NCBI RefSeq assembly: GCF_036014115.1
Contig: NZ_CP107913.1
Span: 7,929,501-7,993,500, forward strand
Direction of reading: 5' to 3'
DNA: 64,000 bases
From: Streptomyces sp. NBC_00448
GTDB taxonomy: Bacteria > Actinomycetota > Actinomycetes > Streptomycetales > Streptomycetaceae
Below, in pieces: positions 41,794 through 49,437 of this stretch. Position numbers and translations under genes: made by a program. Within the stretch, counting starts at the first letter, position 1. Every line of letters starts with the position of its first letter. The notes under the pieces are model-generated. The model was given only the letters and a program-made list of their open reading frames with translations. It was not told the DNA's origin and did not search any database.

Positions 41794-41805
41794 GAGGTGT
41801 CTATT
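41790..41805. promoter_or_regulatory. Shared sulfur-locus element, copy 1
   Basis: TCAAGAGGTGTCTATT overlaps the -35 hexamer of the cupin promoter. It matches the copy at 43310-43325 at 14 of 16 positions. The intervening and adjacent Rrf2 gene is the obvious candidate for the binding protein. Confidence 0.6.
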
Positions 41806-41890
41806 AGCCTTCACCTGCGGCAATGTTCCCGCAATGGTCGGTACACAGCGGAAAACCCCGCCCGGAAGGGGCATCGGGCATGATGGGAGC

Positions 41891-42325
41891 ATGCATATCT
41901 CCGCGAAGGCGGACTACGCCACGCGCGCCCTTCTGGAACTCGCCAGCGAGCCCGGGCGCCCGCTCAGTTGCGAGGCCATCGCCTCGGCACAGGAGATCCC
42001 GTTCCGCTTCCTGAAGTCCGTGGTGGCCGAGTTGCGAAGAGCCGGACTGGTGCGCAGCCAGCGCGGCTGCGAAGGCGGTTACTGGCTGGGCCGGGCGGCC
42101 GACGAGATCACCCTGCTCGATGTCGTCCGCGCGGTCGACGGCGAGCTGATCACGCTGCGCGGCGAGCCGCTGGCCGCGCTGGCCTACCCCGGCCCGGCGG
42201 CCGGGCTGACCGCGGTGTGGCGGCAGGTCGAGGCGGAGGCCGCGGCGGTCCTGGGCGGGGTGACCCTGCACTCGCTGCTGGCCCCGGCGAAGCGCGAGCG
42301 GCCGGCCCGGAAGCGCGCGGCGTGA
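41891..42325 (+). CDS. Rrf2 family transcriptional regulator
   Basis: This winged-helix regulator of 144 residues begins MHISAKADYATRALLELA, with the recognition region ISCEAIA-like SCEAIASAQEIPFRFL and the wing RSQRGCEGGYWL. Only one Cys lies near the region where iron-sulfur IscR/NsrR proteins have three, so it is unlikely to bind a cluster. It resembles the CymR type, which controls cysteine metabolism in Bacillus. The ATG at 41891 fits the family start. It is divergent from the cupin gene and overlaps the DsbA-like gene. Confidence 0.87.
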   Translation: MHISAKADYATRALLELASEPGRPLSCEAIASAQEIPFRFLKSVVAELRRAGLVRSQRGCEGGYWLGRAADEITLLDVVRAVDGELITLRGEPLAALAYPGPAAGLTAVWRQVEAEAAAVLGGVTLHSLLAPAKRERPARKRAA

Positions 42326-43242
42326 CAGCTGCGCGGCAGCCGGAACCGGCGGTGGAGGTGGTGGAGTACACCGATCCGCTCTGCCCGTGGTCCTGGGGCT
42401 CCGAGCCGGTGCTGCGCCGGCTGCGGGTCGCGGTGGCCGGCCGGGTCCGCTGGCGCCGGGTGTACGCCATCCTCTTCGACCACGACGACGACCCGCCGCC
42501 CGACCCCGCCGCGGAGACCGCCTGGTACGCGCGCTACGTCGCGGGGATCACCGAGCACACCCGGGCGCCGTGCGCGGTGCGGCTGAGCCGGGTCGCGGCC
42601 AGTTCCTGGCCGTCCTCGCTCGTCGCCAAGGCCGCGGAACTGCAGGGCGGCGACACGGCCGAGGCGGTGCTGCGCCGGCTGCGGGAGACGGTCTTCGTGC
42701 TCGGCGAGCCGGCCGACACCGCGGAGTTGGCGCTGGCCGCGGTACGCGGCGCGCCCGGCCTCGACCTGCGCCGGCTGGCGGCCGACGCGGCGTCGCCGCG
42801 GGTGCTCCGGCAGGTGCGCGCCGACCGCGCGGAGGCGCGCCGCCCGGTGCCCGAGGTGCTCGACCTCAAGGGCGGCTCGCCGCACCCCGGCGTCGCCAAG
42901 GAGACCGCCGAGGGGAGCCGCCGCTACGCCCTGCCGACGCTGCTGCTGCGGACGGCCGCCGGCTATCGCGTGGTGCCCGGCTGGCGGACGTTCGAGGAGT
43001 ACGCCGCGGCCTTCGACGACCTGTGCCCGGGCCTGCTGCCGGCCCGCGACCGGCTGCCGGAGGGCGGAACGCTCTCCCCGGCGGCGGCACTCGCGCGCTA
43101 CCGGAGCCTGACCGACCCGGAGCGGCTGCTGCTGGCGCAGGGGCCGTGGCCACCGCCGCACGCGGTGCGGGTGGAGACCGGCAACGGCCCGCTGTGGCTG
43201 CACCCCGCCGAGGCCGAACTGCATCCCGCCGCCCAGGTGTAG
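42322..43242 (+). CDS. DsbA family thioredoxin-fold protein
   Basis: This protein of 306 residues begins with a thioredoxin-like strand and the site YTDPLCPWSWGSEPVLRR. The motif is C-P-W-S, so the resolving Cys is replaced by Ser, as in FrnE-like or GST-kappa-like relatives. A Cys-only motif favours glutathione/mycothiol-type or isomerase chemistry over disulfide formation. The C-terminal 80 residues are an unrecognised extension (TLSPAAALARYRSLTDPERLLLAQG). No signal peptide is seen, so it is cytoplasmic. The GTG overlaps the Rrf2 stop, so the two are coexpressed. Confidence 0.8.
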   Translation: MTAARQPEPAVEVVEYTDPLCPWSWGSEPVLRRLRVAVAGRVRWRRVYAILFDHDDDPPPDPAAETAWYARYVAGITEHTRAPCAVRLSRVAASSWPSSLVAKAAELQGGDTAEAVLRRLRETVFVLGEPADTAELALAAVRGAPGLDLRRLAADAASPRVLRQVRADRAEARRPVPEVLDLKGGSPHPGVAKETAEGSRRYALPTLLLRTAAGYRVVPGWRTFEEYAAAFDDLCPGLLPARDRLPEGGTLSPAAALARYRSLTDPERLLLAQGPWPPPHAVRVETGNGPLWLHPAEAELHPAAQV

Positions 43243-43309
43243 TGCGTCACGTCGGGCGGGGCCGATCCGCGGCCGGGGCGGGGAAGACGCCGGTCCGCCG
43301 AATGAGACA

Positions 43310-43325
43310 TCAAAAGGTGTCCATT
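43310..43325. promoter_or_regulatory. Shared sulfur-locus element, copy 2
   Basis: TCAAAAGGTGTCCATT is 14 of 16 identical to the cupin-promoter copy. With the bases just upstream it forms an imperfect inverted repeat (GACATC-AAAA-GGTGTC). It runs into the -35 hexamer of the leader-peptide promoter. Confidence 0.6.
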
Positions 43326-43353
43326 GACAGCCGCTCGCCGTAGCCCACAAGAT
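43324..43353 (+). promoter_or_regulatory. Leaderless promoter of the sulfur leader peptide
   Basis: TTGACA (43324-43329) and CAAGAT (43348-43353) have an 18-base spacer. The leader ATG at 43361 lies 7 bases further on, so the transcript would begin at the start codon. Confidence 0.6.
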
Positions 43354-43360
43354 GTGCAGC

Positions 43361-43435
43361 ATGCTCTCGACGCACCCTGGTGTGGTGTGCCGCTACGTGG
43401 ACCTGCGGCGCACGTGCAGCGCCCTCTGTCGCTGA
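43361..43435 (+). CDS. Short Cys-containing leader peptide of a sulfur operon
   Basis: This is a 24-codon frame with core YVDLRRTC and end CSALCR, carrying three Cys codons (two TGC, one TGT). It matches the short leader peptides (an R-x-V-D-L-x-R-x...A-L-C pattern) that often precede sulfur-assimilation operons in streptomycetes. Such leaders are thought to sense cysteine supply by ribosome stalling. An in-frame ATG at 43352 would add one more Cys, but promoter spacing favours 43361. It stands 380 bases upstream of an ABC-transporter gene, with hairpins in between. Confidence 0.72.
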   Translation: MLSTHPGVVCRYVDLRRTCSALCR

Positions 43436-43703
43436 CCATCCGTCACCCACGGTTCACCGGCGCCTGACCGCCCCCGGCGGTACCGGCCCCCCCTTCGCGC
43501 CGCCGAGCGGCGCCCCCGCCGTTCCGCGTCACCGACGCCGCGCATCGGCGTGCCCCCTTTCCCCGTCCGGCCCGCTTCGCCTGCCCGCCCGGCCCCTGCT
43601 CGCCCCTACGCGCCACCGACCCACGCCCTGACCAACGGCCCCTGAAACGTGGTGCGTTGGCGGAGGTGTGTCCCGACGCGTGCTCGTGAGCCGTACCGGC
43701 ATG

Positions 43704-43745
43704 CCCGTACCGACCGCGCCGCGGGCCGGTGCGGTCCGGTACGGG
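43704..43745 (+). terminator. Hairpin in the operon leader, possible attenuator
   Basis: CCCGTACCGACCGC pairs with GCGGTCCGGTACGGG with a single bulged base, enclosing a 13-base GC-rich loop. It lies between the leader peptide and the binding-protein start. There is no U-tract, so intrinsic termination is uncertain. It could instead regulate translation or be relevant to Rho-dependent attenuation. Confidence 0.45.
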
Positions 43746-43816
43746 CGCCGGGTCCGCCCTCCGCCCTGCCGCTCCTGCCCCGCCCCGGTCGGGAGTGCGT
43801 CGACAGAAAGTATGAG

Positions 43817-45391
43817 ATGTCCATACGCATCGCCACCCGCCGTTCCGCGGCGGGTCCCCGCCTCCGCCCCCGTCCGCGGCTCGGCCGTACCCGGCTGGCC
43901 GCCCTCTCCGCCGTCCTCGTCACCACCGCGGGCGCCTCGCTCAGCGCCTGCGGCGGGCAGTCCGCGTCCGCGGGCGGCGGCGACACGCTGAAGTGGGCCT
44001 CCTCCTCCTTCCCGAGCCACTGGGACCCGGTGGTCAGCGGCAGCGGCGCCCAGTTCCGCGAACTCGCCCTGGTCTACGCCTCGTTGACGCGCACCGATGC
44101 CACCGGCAAGGCCGTGCCCGACCTCGCCAGGTCCTGGGAGTACAACGCCAAGGGCGACCAGGTCACCTTCCACCTGCGGCCCGGACTGAAGTTCAGCGAC
44201 GGCACCGCACTGGACGGCAGCGCGATCAAGGCCGCCATCGAGCGGGCCAAGACGCAGAAGGACTCCGCGCTGTTCGGCGACCTGACGTCGATCAGGTCCG
44301 TGGACGCGAGCGGCCTCGACGTGGTCGTCCACCTCTCCCAGGTCGACTACCAGATCCCGCAACTGCTCGGCGAGCGTGTGCTCCAGGTCGCCAGCCCCAA
44401 GGCGGCCGCGAACCCGAAGAAGCTGGACCAGAGCCCGGTCGGCGCCGGGCCGTTCACCGTCACCCAACTCGTGCCGGGCACCAAGGTGCTGCTGAAGAAG
44501 AACCCGGACTACTGGGACGCGAAGGACATCCACATCGACAACGTGGAGCTGACCTCCGCCCCGGACGCCTCCACCGTCGTCTCCGGCCTGCAGACCGGCG
44601 TCTACAACTTCGCCGACATCGCGCCCAGCCAGGCCGACGCCGCGAAGAAGGCCGGCCTCGACGTGTTCGTGCAGCCGGGCTTCAACGCCGAGAACATCAG
44701 CCTCAACGTCAACAAGGCGCCGTTCACCGATGCCAAGGTGGTGGACGCCGTCCGCTACGCCGTCAACCGGCAGGAGTTCGTGGACAAGCTGACCTTCGGC
44801 TACGGCTCGGCCACCGACCAGCCGTTCCCCCAGGGCTATGTGGCCTACGACCCGAAGTCCGCGGACCTCTACCCGTACGACCCGGCGAAGTCGAAGCAAC
44901 TGCTCGCCGAGGCGGGCTACCAGCCCGGCGCGATCAAGCTGACCCTGGTCATCCCGGCCGCGGACCCGCAGGCCGAGATCGTCCAGTCGCAACTGGCCAA
45001 GGTCGGCATCACCGTCACCATCAAGGTGGACAAGAACTGGGCGACGCCGTTCTTCGCCAAGGACCTGACCTTCTCCCTGTACGGGACCACCGGGCGCGAC
45101 TCGGCCGTCCAGACGCTCACCGCGCACTTCGGCCCCGACGGCCCGCTGAACCTCAGCACGCCGTACGAGCCGGCCGGCTTCGAGGCGGCGGTGGCGAAGG
45201 TCCGCCAGACCAGCATCGACTCGCCGGACTACCCGCAGGTCCTCCAGGCGGCGACCCGCGCGGGCCTGCGGAGCAAGGCGCTGGTCTTCACGTACTCCGC
45301 GCCGAACCTCTTCGCCAAGAGCAAGGCGCTGTCGAACCTGCCGAAGAACCCCGGCCACATCGACTGGACCGGCGTGACCCTCGGCCACTGA
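43817..45391 (+). CDS. Oligopeptide-type ABC transporter substrate-binding lipoprotein (sulfur locus)
   Basis: This family 5 solute-binding protein of 524 residues has an Arg-rich N-terminus, hydrophobic core and lipobox LSAC near residue 45. The mature protein starts with a Ser/Gly tether, then DTLKWASSSFPSHWDPV and the peptide-binder blocks VTFHLRPGLKFSDGTALDG and VVDAVRYAVNRQEFV. The sulfur context suggests the ligand is a sulfur-containing small peptide or S-substituted cysteine derivative. It is the first structural gene of a five-gene importer operon followed by monooxygenases. The ATG at 43817 was chosen from the signal peptide; the open frame extends upstream without support. Confidence 0.9.
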   Translation: MSIRIATRRSAAGPRLRPRPRLGRTRLAALSAVLVTTAGASLSACGGQSASAGGGDTLKWASSSFPSHWDPVVSGSGAQFRELALVYASLTRTDATGKAVPDLARSWEYNAKGDQVTFHLRPGLKFSDGTALDGSAIKAAIERAKTQKDSALFGDLTSIRSVDASGLDVVVHLSQVDYQIPQLLGERVLQVASPKAAANPKKLDQSPVGAGPFTVTQLVPGTKVLLKKNPDYWDAKDIHIDNVELTSAPDASTVVSGLQTGVYNFADIAPSQADAAKKAGLDVFVQPGFNAENISLNVNKAPFTDAKVVDAVRYAVNRQEFVDKLTFGYGSATDQPFPQGYVAYDPKSADLYPYDPAKSKQLLAEAGYQPGAIKLTLVIPAADPQAEIVQSQLAKVGITVTIKVDKNWATPFFAKDLTFSLYGTTGRDSAVQTLTAHFGPDGPLNLSTPYEPAGFEAAVAKVRQTSIDSPDYPQVLQAATRAGLRSKALVFTYSAPNLFAKSKALSNLPKNPGHIDWTGVTLGH

Positions 45392-45422
45392 CGTCCACCC
45401 AGCACAGAGAGGGGGCAACCCC

Positions 45423-46484
45423 ATGACGACGACCACGACCACGACGACGCCACCGGTGAAGGAGCGCCCGGCACCGGCCGGGCCCGCCCGCCACCGCGGG
45501 GTCGCCGCGGCCAGGGCCCGACACACGCTGGGCCGGGTGCCGGCCGCCCTCGCCCGATCCGCCGCGATCTTCGTGCCGGTCTTCCTGGTCGCGACCTTCG
45601 TGACGTTCGCACTGCGGTCGCTGAGCGGACTCAGCCCCGCGCGCATCCAGTTGGGCGAGGACGCGACTCCCGCGGCGATCCACCGGGTGGAGGCCCAGTG
45701 GGGCCTGAACCAGCCCTTCCTGGTCCAGTACGGGCACTGGTTCAGCGGTGTCCTGCACGGACAGCTCGGCACCAGCTGGACCAACGGCGCCGACATCTCC
45801 ACGCTCATCGGCCTCGGCCTGGGCGTGAGCCTCTCGATCGCGACCTTCGCGCTGATCATCGGCGTCTGCGCCGGCTTCCTGCTGGGCACGGCGGCGGCGC
45901 TGCGGCACACCACCTGGGTGGACCGGGCGATCACCGGGTTCGTCACCCTGATCTCGGTGATGCCGGCGTTCGTGGTCGGCATCGTGCTCGTGGAGGTCTT
46001 CGCGGTCGGGCTGCACCTGTTCCCGGCGGCCGGCTACGTCCCCGCGGCGCAGGGCCTCACCCCGTGGCTGGAGCACATCACGCTTCCCGCGCTCGCCCTC
46101 AGCTTCGACGTGATCGCCGACGTGGCCCGGCAGTTGCGCACCAGCCTCATCGCGTCCTACCGGGAGAACTACGTCACCGGCGCGATCGTCCGCGGACTGA
46201 GCCCGCGGCGGATCTTCTTCGGGCATGTGCTGCGCAACGGGGTCGGGCCCGCGCTCGCCACGCTGGGGCTGAAGTTCCCCGCGCTGGTCGGCGCCTCCGT
46301 GGTGACGGAGTGGGTGTTCGGCCTCCAGGGGTTCGGCCGGTTCGCCAACGACTCGGCCCAGTCCGGCGACGTGCCGGCGGTGCAGGGCGTCCTGGTGGTG
46401 TCGATCGTGCTCGTCGTCGTCTTCAACCTGATCGTCAACCTGGTGCTGGCCCGCGTGACGCCGGCGTCCCAGCGGGGGGTGTGA
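45423..46484 (+). CDS. ABC transporter permease (DppB-like, sulfur locus)
   Basis: This permease of 353 residues begins with a run of eight Thr codons and a Pro/Ala/Arg-rich stretch of about 45 residues before the first helix. The DppB features are LSPARIQLGEDATP in the usual LPGDP position, VQYGHWFSGVLHGQLG and an EAA loop around IVRGLSPRRIFFGHVLRNG. The ATG at 45423 has a GAGGGGG site 8 bases upstream. Confidence 0.9.
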   Translation: MTTTTTTTTPPVKERPAPAGPARHRGVAAARARHTLGRVPAALARSAAIFVPVFLVATFVTFALRSLSGLSPARIQLGEDATPAAIHRVEAQWGLNQPFLVQYGHWFSGVLHGQLGTSWTNGADISTLIGLGLGVSLSIATFALIIGVCAGFLLGTAAALRHTTWVDRAITGFVTLISVMPAFVVGIVLVEVFAVGLHLFPAAGYVPAAQGLTPWLEHITLPALALSFDVIADVARQLRTSLIASYRENYVTGAIVRGLSPRRIFFGHVLRNGVGPALATLGLKFPALVGASVVTEWVFGLQGFGRFANDSAQSGDVPAVQGVLVVSIVLVVVFNLIVNLVLARVTPASQRGV

Positions 46485-46487
46485 CGG

Positions 46488-47378
46488 ATGTTCCGCCGCG
46501 TACTGTCGCTTCCCACCGGCCGGATCGCCGTGGCGATCCTCACCCTCATCGCGCTGCTCGCCGTCTTCGGCCCGCTGGTGGCGCCGCAGAACCCGCTGGG
46601 CACCAGCACCCACACGCTCGCGGCCGGCTCCGGCTCCCACTGGCTGGGCACGGACTACCTCGGCCGCGACGTGCTCAGCCGGCTGCTCGACGGCTCGCGG
46701 GTCAGCGTGCTCGGCTCCCTCGAAGTGGCGGTCACCGCCTTGGTGGTCGGGGTGGTCCCCGGCATCCTGTCGGTGTACCTCGGCCGGGTCTTCGAGTGGG
46801 TCACCCTGCGGGTGGTCGACACGCTGGTCGCGCTGCCGTTCCTGCTCTTCGCCGTCGCGGTGATCGCGCTGCTCGGCAACGGCATCACCCAGGCCATGCT
46901 GGTCACCGGCGTGCTGGTCTCGCCGCTGTTCTACCGGGTCTCGCGCGCCGCCACCTTGACCGTGGCCCGCTCGCAGTACGTGGAGGCGGCGCTGATCTCC
47001 GGTGCCTCCGTCGGCTGGGTGGTCCGCCGCCACGTCTGGACCAAGGTGCTCCCGCCGATCGCGGTCGCGCTCGCCCAGACCATCGGCGTCGGGTTCGTCA
47101 TCGTCTCCAGCCTGACCTTCCTGGGGATCGGGGTCCAGCCGCCCAAGCCCACCTGGGGCGGCCTGCTCGCCTCGGACCTGGGGTACCTCAGCTACCAGCC
47201 GTGGGCACCGGTGGCTCCCGCGCTGCTGATCATGGTCACCGTCTGGGCCAGCAACCTGCTCGCCGACGCGATCCGGGACGTCTCGGGCGAGGCGGGCCGC
47301 GCGCTGGTCAACAACCGCAAGGTCCGCGCCGGCCGCCGCGACCGGACCCCACCCACTCCGGTCGGAGGCGCGTCATGA
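46488..47378 (+). CDS. ABC transporter permease (DppC-like, sulfur locus)
   Basis: This permease of 296 residues begins MFRRVLSLPTGRIAVAIL, with the DppC-family HWLGTDYLGRDVLSRLLDGSR and an EAA loop around ALISGASVGWVVRRHVWTK. The ATG is 3 bases after the preceding stop, and its stop overlaps the next ATG. It pairs with the DppB-like protein. Confidence 0.92.
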   Translation: MFRRVLSLPTGRIAVAILTLIALLAVFGPLVAPQNPLGTSTHTLAAGSGSHWLGTDYLGRDVLSRLLDGSRVSVLGSLEVAVTALVVGVVPGILSVYLGRVFEWVTLRVVDTLVALPFLLFAVAVIALLGNGITQAMLVTGVLVSPLFYRVSRAATLTVARSQYVEAALISGASVGWVVRRHVWTKVLPPIAVALAQTIGVGFVIVSSLTFLGIGVQPPKPTWGGLLASDLGYLSYQPWAPVAPALLIMVTVWASNLLADAIRDVSGEAGRALVNNRKVRAGRRDRTPPTPVGGAS

Positions 47379-48352
47379 CGGCACTGTCCGAGAACCTGTC
47401 CGAGAGCCCGTCGTCCACGGAGACCGCGGAGACGGAGGAGGCCGCGGAGACGAAGGCGGCGGTGGAGACGCAAGAGGCCACCAAGACGGCCGGGACCGCG
47501 GGCACGCCCGGCACCGCGCCCGCCGAGAGCCCCCAACCCGCCACCGTGCTCAAGGTCGCCGGCCTGCACATCACCGACCGGGCCACCGACCGCGAGATCG
47601 TGCACGGCGTCGACTTCGAGCTGACCCCCGGCAAGGCGGTGGGCGTGGTGGGGGAGTCGGGCAGCGGCAAGACCCTCACCTGCCGTGCCGTACTCGGCAT
47701 CCTCCCCGCGCACTTCGAGATCTCCGAGGGCGCGGTCGAGATCGCCGGCACCGACATCGCCACCCTCACCCCGCAGCAGTGGACGCGGTTGCGCGGCGCC
47801 ACGATCAGCGCGGTCTTCCAGGACCCGGCGTCCTACCTCAACCCGTCGATCAAGGTGGGCGCGCAGATCGCCGAGGTGGTCCGCGCCAAGAACGGGCTGA
47901 AGCGGGGCCCGGCCCGGCAGCGCGCCCTCGAACTGCTGCGCGCGGTCCACCTGCGCGAGCCGGAACTGGTCTACGGCCAGTACACCTACGAGCTGTCCGG
48001 CGGGATGCTCCAGCGGGTCCTGATCGCCGCGGCGATCGCGGCCGGCCCGCGCGTGCTGATCGCCGACGAGGCCACCACCGCGCTCGACGTCACCGTGCAG
48101 GCCGAGATCCTCGACCTCCTGGCCGACCTGCGCGAACGCACCGGCCTGGCGCTGGTGGTGGTCTCCCACGACCTGGCCGTGGTCGCCCAGACCTGCGACG
48201 AGGTGCTGGTCATGCGGCAGGGCGAGGTCGTGGAGCACGGCCCGACCCGCCAGGTGCTGCACCACCCGCGACACGAGTACACCCGGCTGCTCGTCGCCGA
48301 GCACGAGCAGTACGGCCTGGACAGGTTCCGTACGTCGAAGGAGGCGTCGTGA
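47375..48352 (+). CDS. ABC transporter ATP-binding protein (DppD-like, sulfur locus)
   Basis: This ATPase of 325 residues starts with about 55 residues of Thr/Glu/Ala-rich low complexity (ETAETEEAAETKAAVETQE). The core has Walker A GESGSGKT, Q-loop AVFQDPASYLNP, signature LSGGMLQR, Walker B VLIADEATTALD (Ala where most have Pro) and switch His in VVSHDLA. The C-terminus is short and lacks the Cys-rich oligopeptide domain of the other two importers, a real difference between the systems. Confidence 0.9.
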   Translation: MTALSENLSESPSSTETAETEEAAETKAAVETQEATKTAGTAGTPGTAPAESPQPATVLKVAGLHITDRATDREIVHGVDFELTPGKAVGVVGESGSGKTLTCRAVLGILPAHFEISEGAVEIAGTDIATLTPQQWTRLRGATISAVFQDPASYLNPSIKVGAQIAEVVRAKNGLKRGPARQRALELLRAVHLREPELVYGQYTYELSGGMLQRVLIAAAIAAGPRVLIADEATTALDVTVQAEILDLLADLRERTGLALVVVSHDLAVVAQTCDEVLVMRQGEVVEHGPTRQVLHHPRHEYTRLLVAEHEQYGLDRFRTSKEAS

Positions 48353-49323
48353 CCGGCGCGCACCCGCAACTCCCGCCCGCCGCAGAGACGTTCGCAGGGA
48401 CGTTCGCAGGGACGTTCGCAGGGACGTTCGCAGGGACGTTCGCAGGGACGTCCGCCGGGCCGTCCGCCGGGCCGTCCGCCGGGCCGTCCGGCAGTCCGTC
48501 CGCCGGGCCGGTGCTCGCCATCGACGGGCTCGAAGTCCACTACGGCCGGCGCCGGCGCCGGCGGCGCGCCCTGCACGGGATCACGCTGAGCGTCGCCCCC
48601 GGCGAGACCCTGGGCGTCATCGGCGAGACCGGGTCGGGCAAGTCCACCCTCGCCCGCGCCGTCCTCGGCCTGGTCCGCGCCTCGGCGGGCTCGATCGTCG
48701 TCGGCGGCGAGGAGGTGACCGGGTACGGCGCCGGCAAGTGGCGCGCCCTGCGCCGCCGCGGCGTGGTGCAGTACGTCTTCCAGGACCCGCTGCGCAGCCT
48801 CGACCCGGACCTCACCATCGCCGACTCGCTGGCCGAGCCGCTGCTGCTGAAGGGCGTCGCCCGCGTCGAGGCGACCGCGCGGATACGGTCCTTCCTCGCC
48901 CGGGTCCACCTGCCCGAGGACCTGCTCGACCGGCTGCCCGGCGAACTCTCCGGCGGCCAGCGGCAGCGCGTCGCGGTCGCCCGGGCGCTGGTCACCGAGC
49001 CCGAACTGATCATCCTCGACGAGCCGGTCAGCGCCCTGGACTCCGCGAACCGGGTGCAGATCCTGGAGATCCTCAAGGAGTTGCGCGGCACCGGCGTGGC
49101 CATCGTGCTGATCTCCCACGACCTGGGGTCCGTCGCCGGGATCGCCGACCGTATCGCCGTGCTCTACCAGGGCGAACTCGTGGAGGTCGGCGCCGCCCGC
49201 GACGTCATCGAGGAGCCGCGACACCCCTATACCCGCCTGCTGGTCAGGTCCGCGCCCACCCTGCACACCGCCCCGGCCGAACGGGCCGAGCGCGACGCCC
49301 TGCGCGCGCTGCTCGACGCCTGA
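48349..49323 (+). CDS. ABC transporter ATP-binding protein (DppF-like) with tandem-repeat N-terminus
   Basis: This ATPase of 324 residues overlaps the preceding stop by GTGA. Residues about 14-53 are ten four-residue repeats, first TFAG units and then SAGP units, encoded by 12-bp DNA repeats. The core has Walker A GETGSGKS, Q-loop YVFQDPLRSLDP, signature LSGGQRQR, Walker B LIILDEPVSALD and switch His in LISHDLG. The repeat tail is probably a flexible linker with copy number free to change without frameshift. Confidence 0.9.
   Translation: MTGAHPQLPPAAETFAGTFAGTFAGTFAGTFAGTSAGPSAGPSAGPSGSPSAGPVLAIDGLEVHYGRRRRRRRALHGITLSVAPGETLGVIGETGSGKSTLARAVLGLVRASAGSIVVGGEEVTGYGAGKWRALRRRGVVQYVFQDPLRSLDPDLTIADSLAEPLLLKGVARVEATARIRSFLARVHLPEDLLDRLPGELSGGQRQRVAVARALVTEPELIILDEPVSALDSANRVQILEILKELRGTGVAIVLISHDLGSVAGIADRIAVLYQGELVEVGAARDVIEEPRHPYTRLLVRSAPTLHTAPAERAERDALRALLDA
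48388..48507. repeat. 12-bp coding minisatellite, ten units
   Basis: Five identical copies of ACGTTCGCAGGG are followed by five diverged units close to CCGTCCGCCGGG. All lie in frame near the 5' end of the DppF-like ATPase gene. Identical neighbours imply recent slippage. Confidence 0.9.
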
Positions 49324-49437
49324 ACCCGCGCCGCTCCGCGGCCACCCCCGAACGGGCCACCCCCCGGCCGCTCAACCGCCGCCCCGCGCCCGCCCCGAGC
49401 CCTGCCACCCACGTCCCATCACGGAAGAGGGAGAACC

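Larger units (their letters stand above)
43243..43816. other. Leader region of the third ABC transporter operon
   Basis: This stretch of 574 bases holds, in order, the shared element (43310-43325), a TTGACA promoter, a leaderless 24-codon leader peptide (43361-43435) and a long untranslated region of some 380 bases with strong hairpins (notably 43704-43745). The substrate-binding-protein gene follows. Longer open frames here are GC artefacts. Confidence 0.65.

Noticed and set aside
48388..48507. Regular short repeats considered as a CRISPR array
   Set aside because: Units are contiguous 12-mers without spacers and translate in frame within an ATPase gene.
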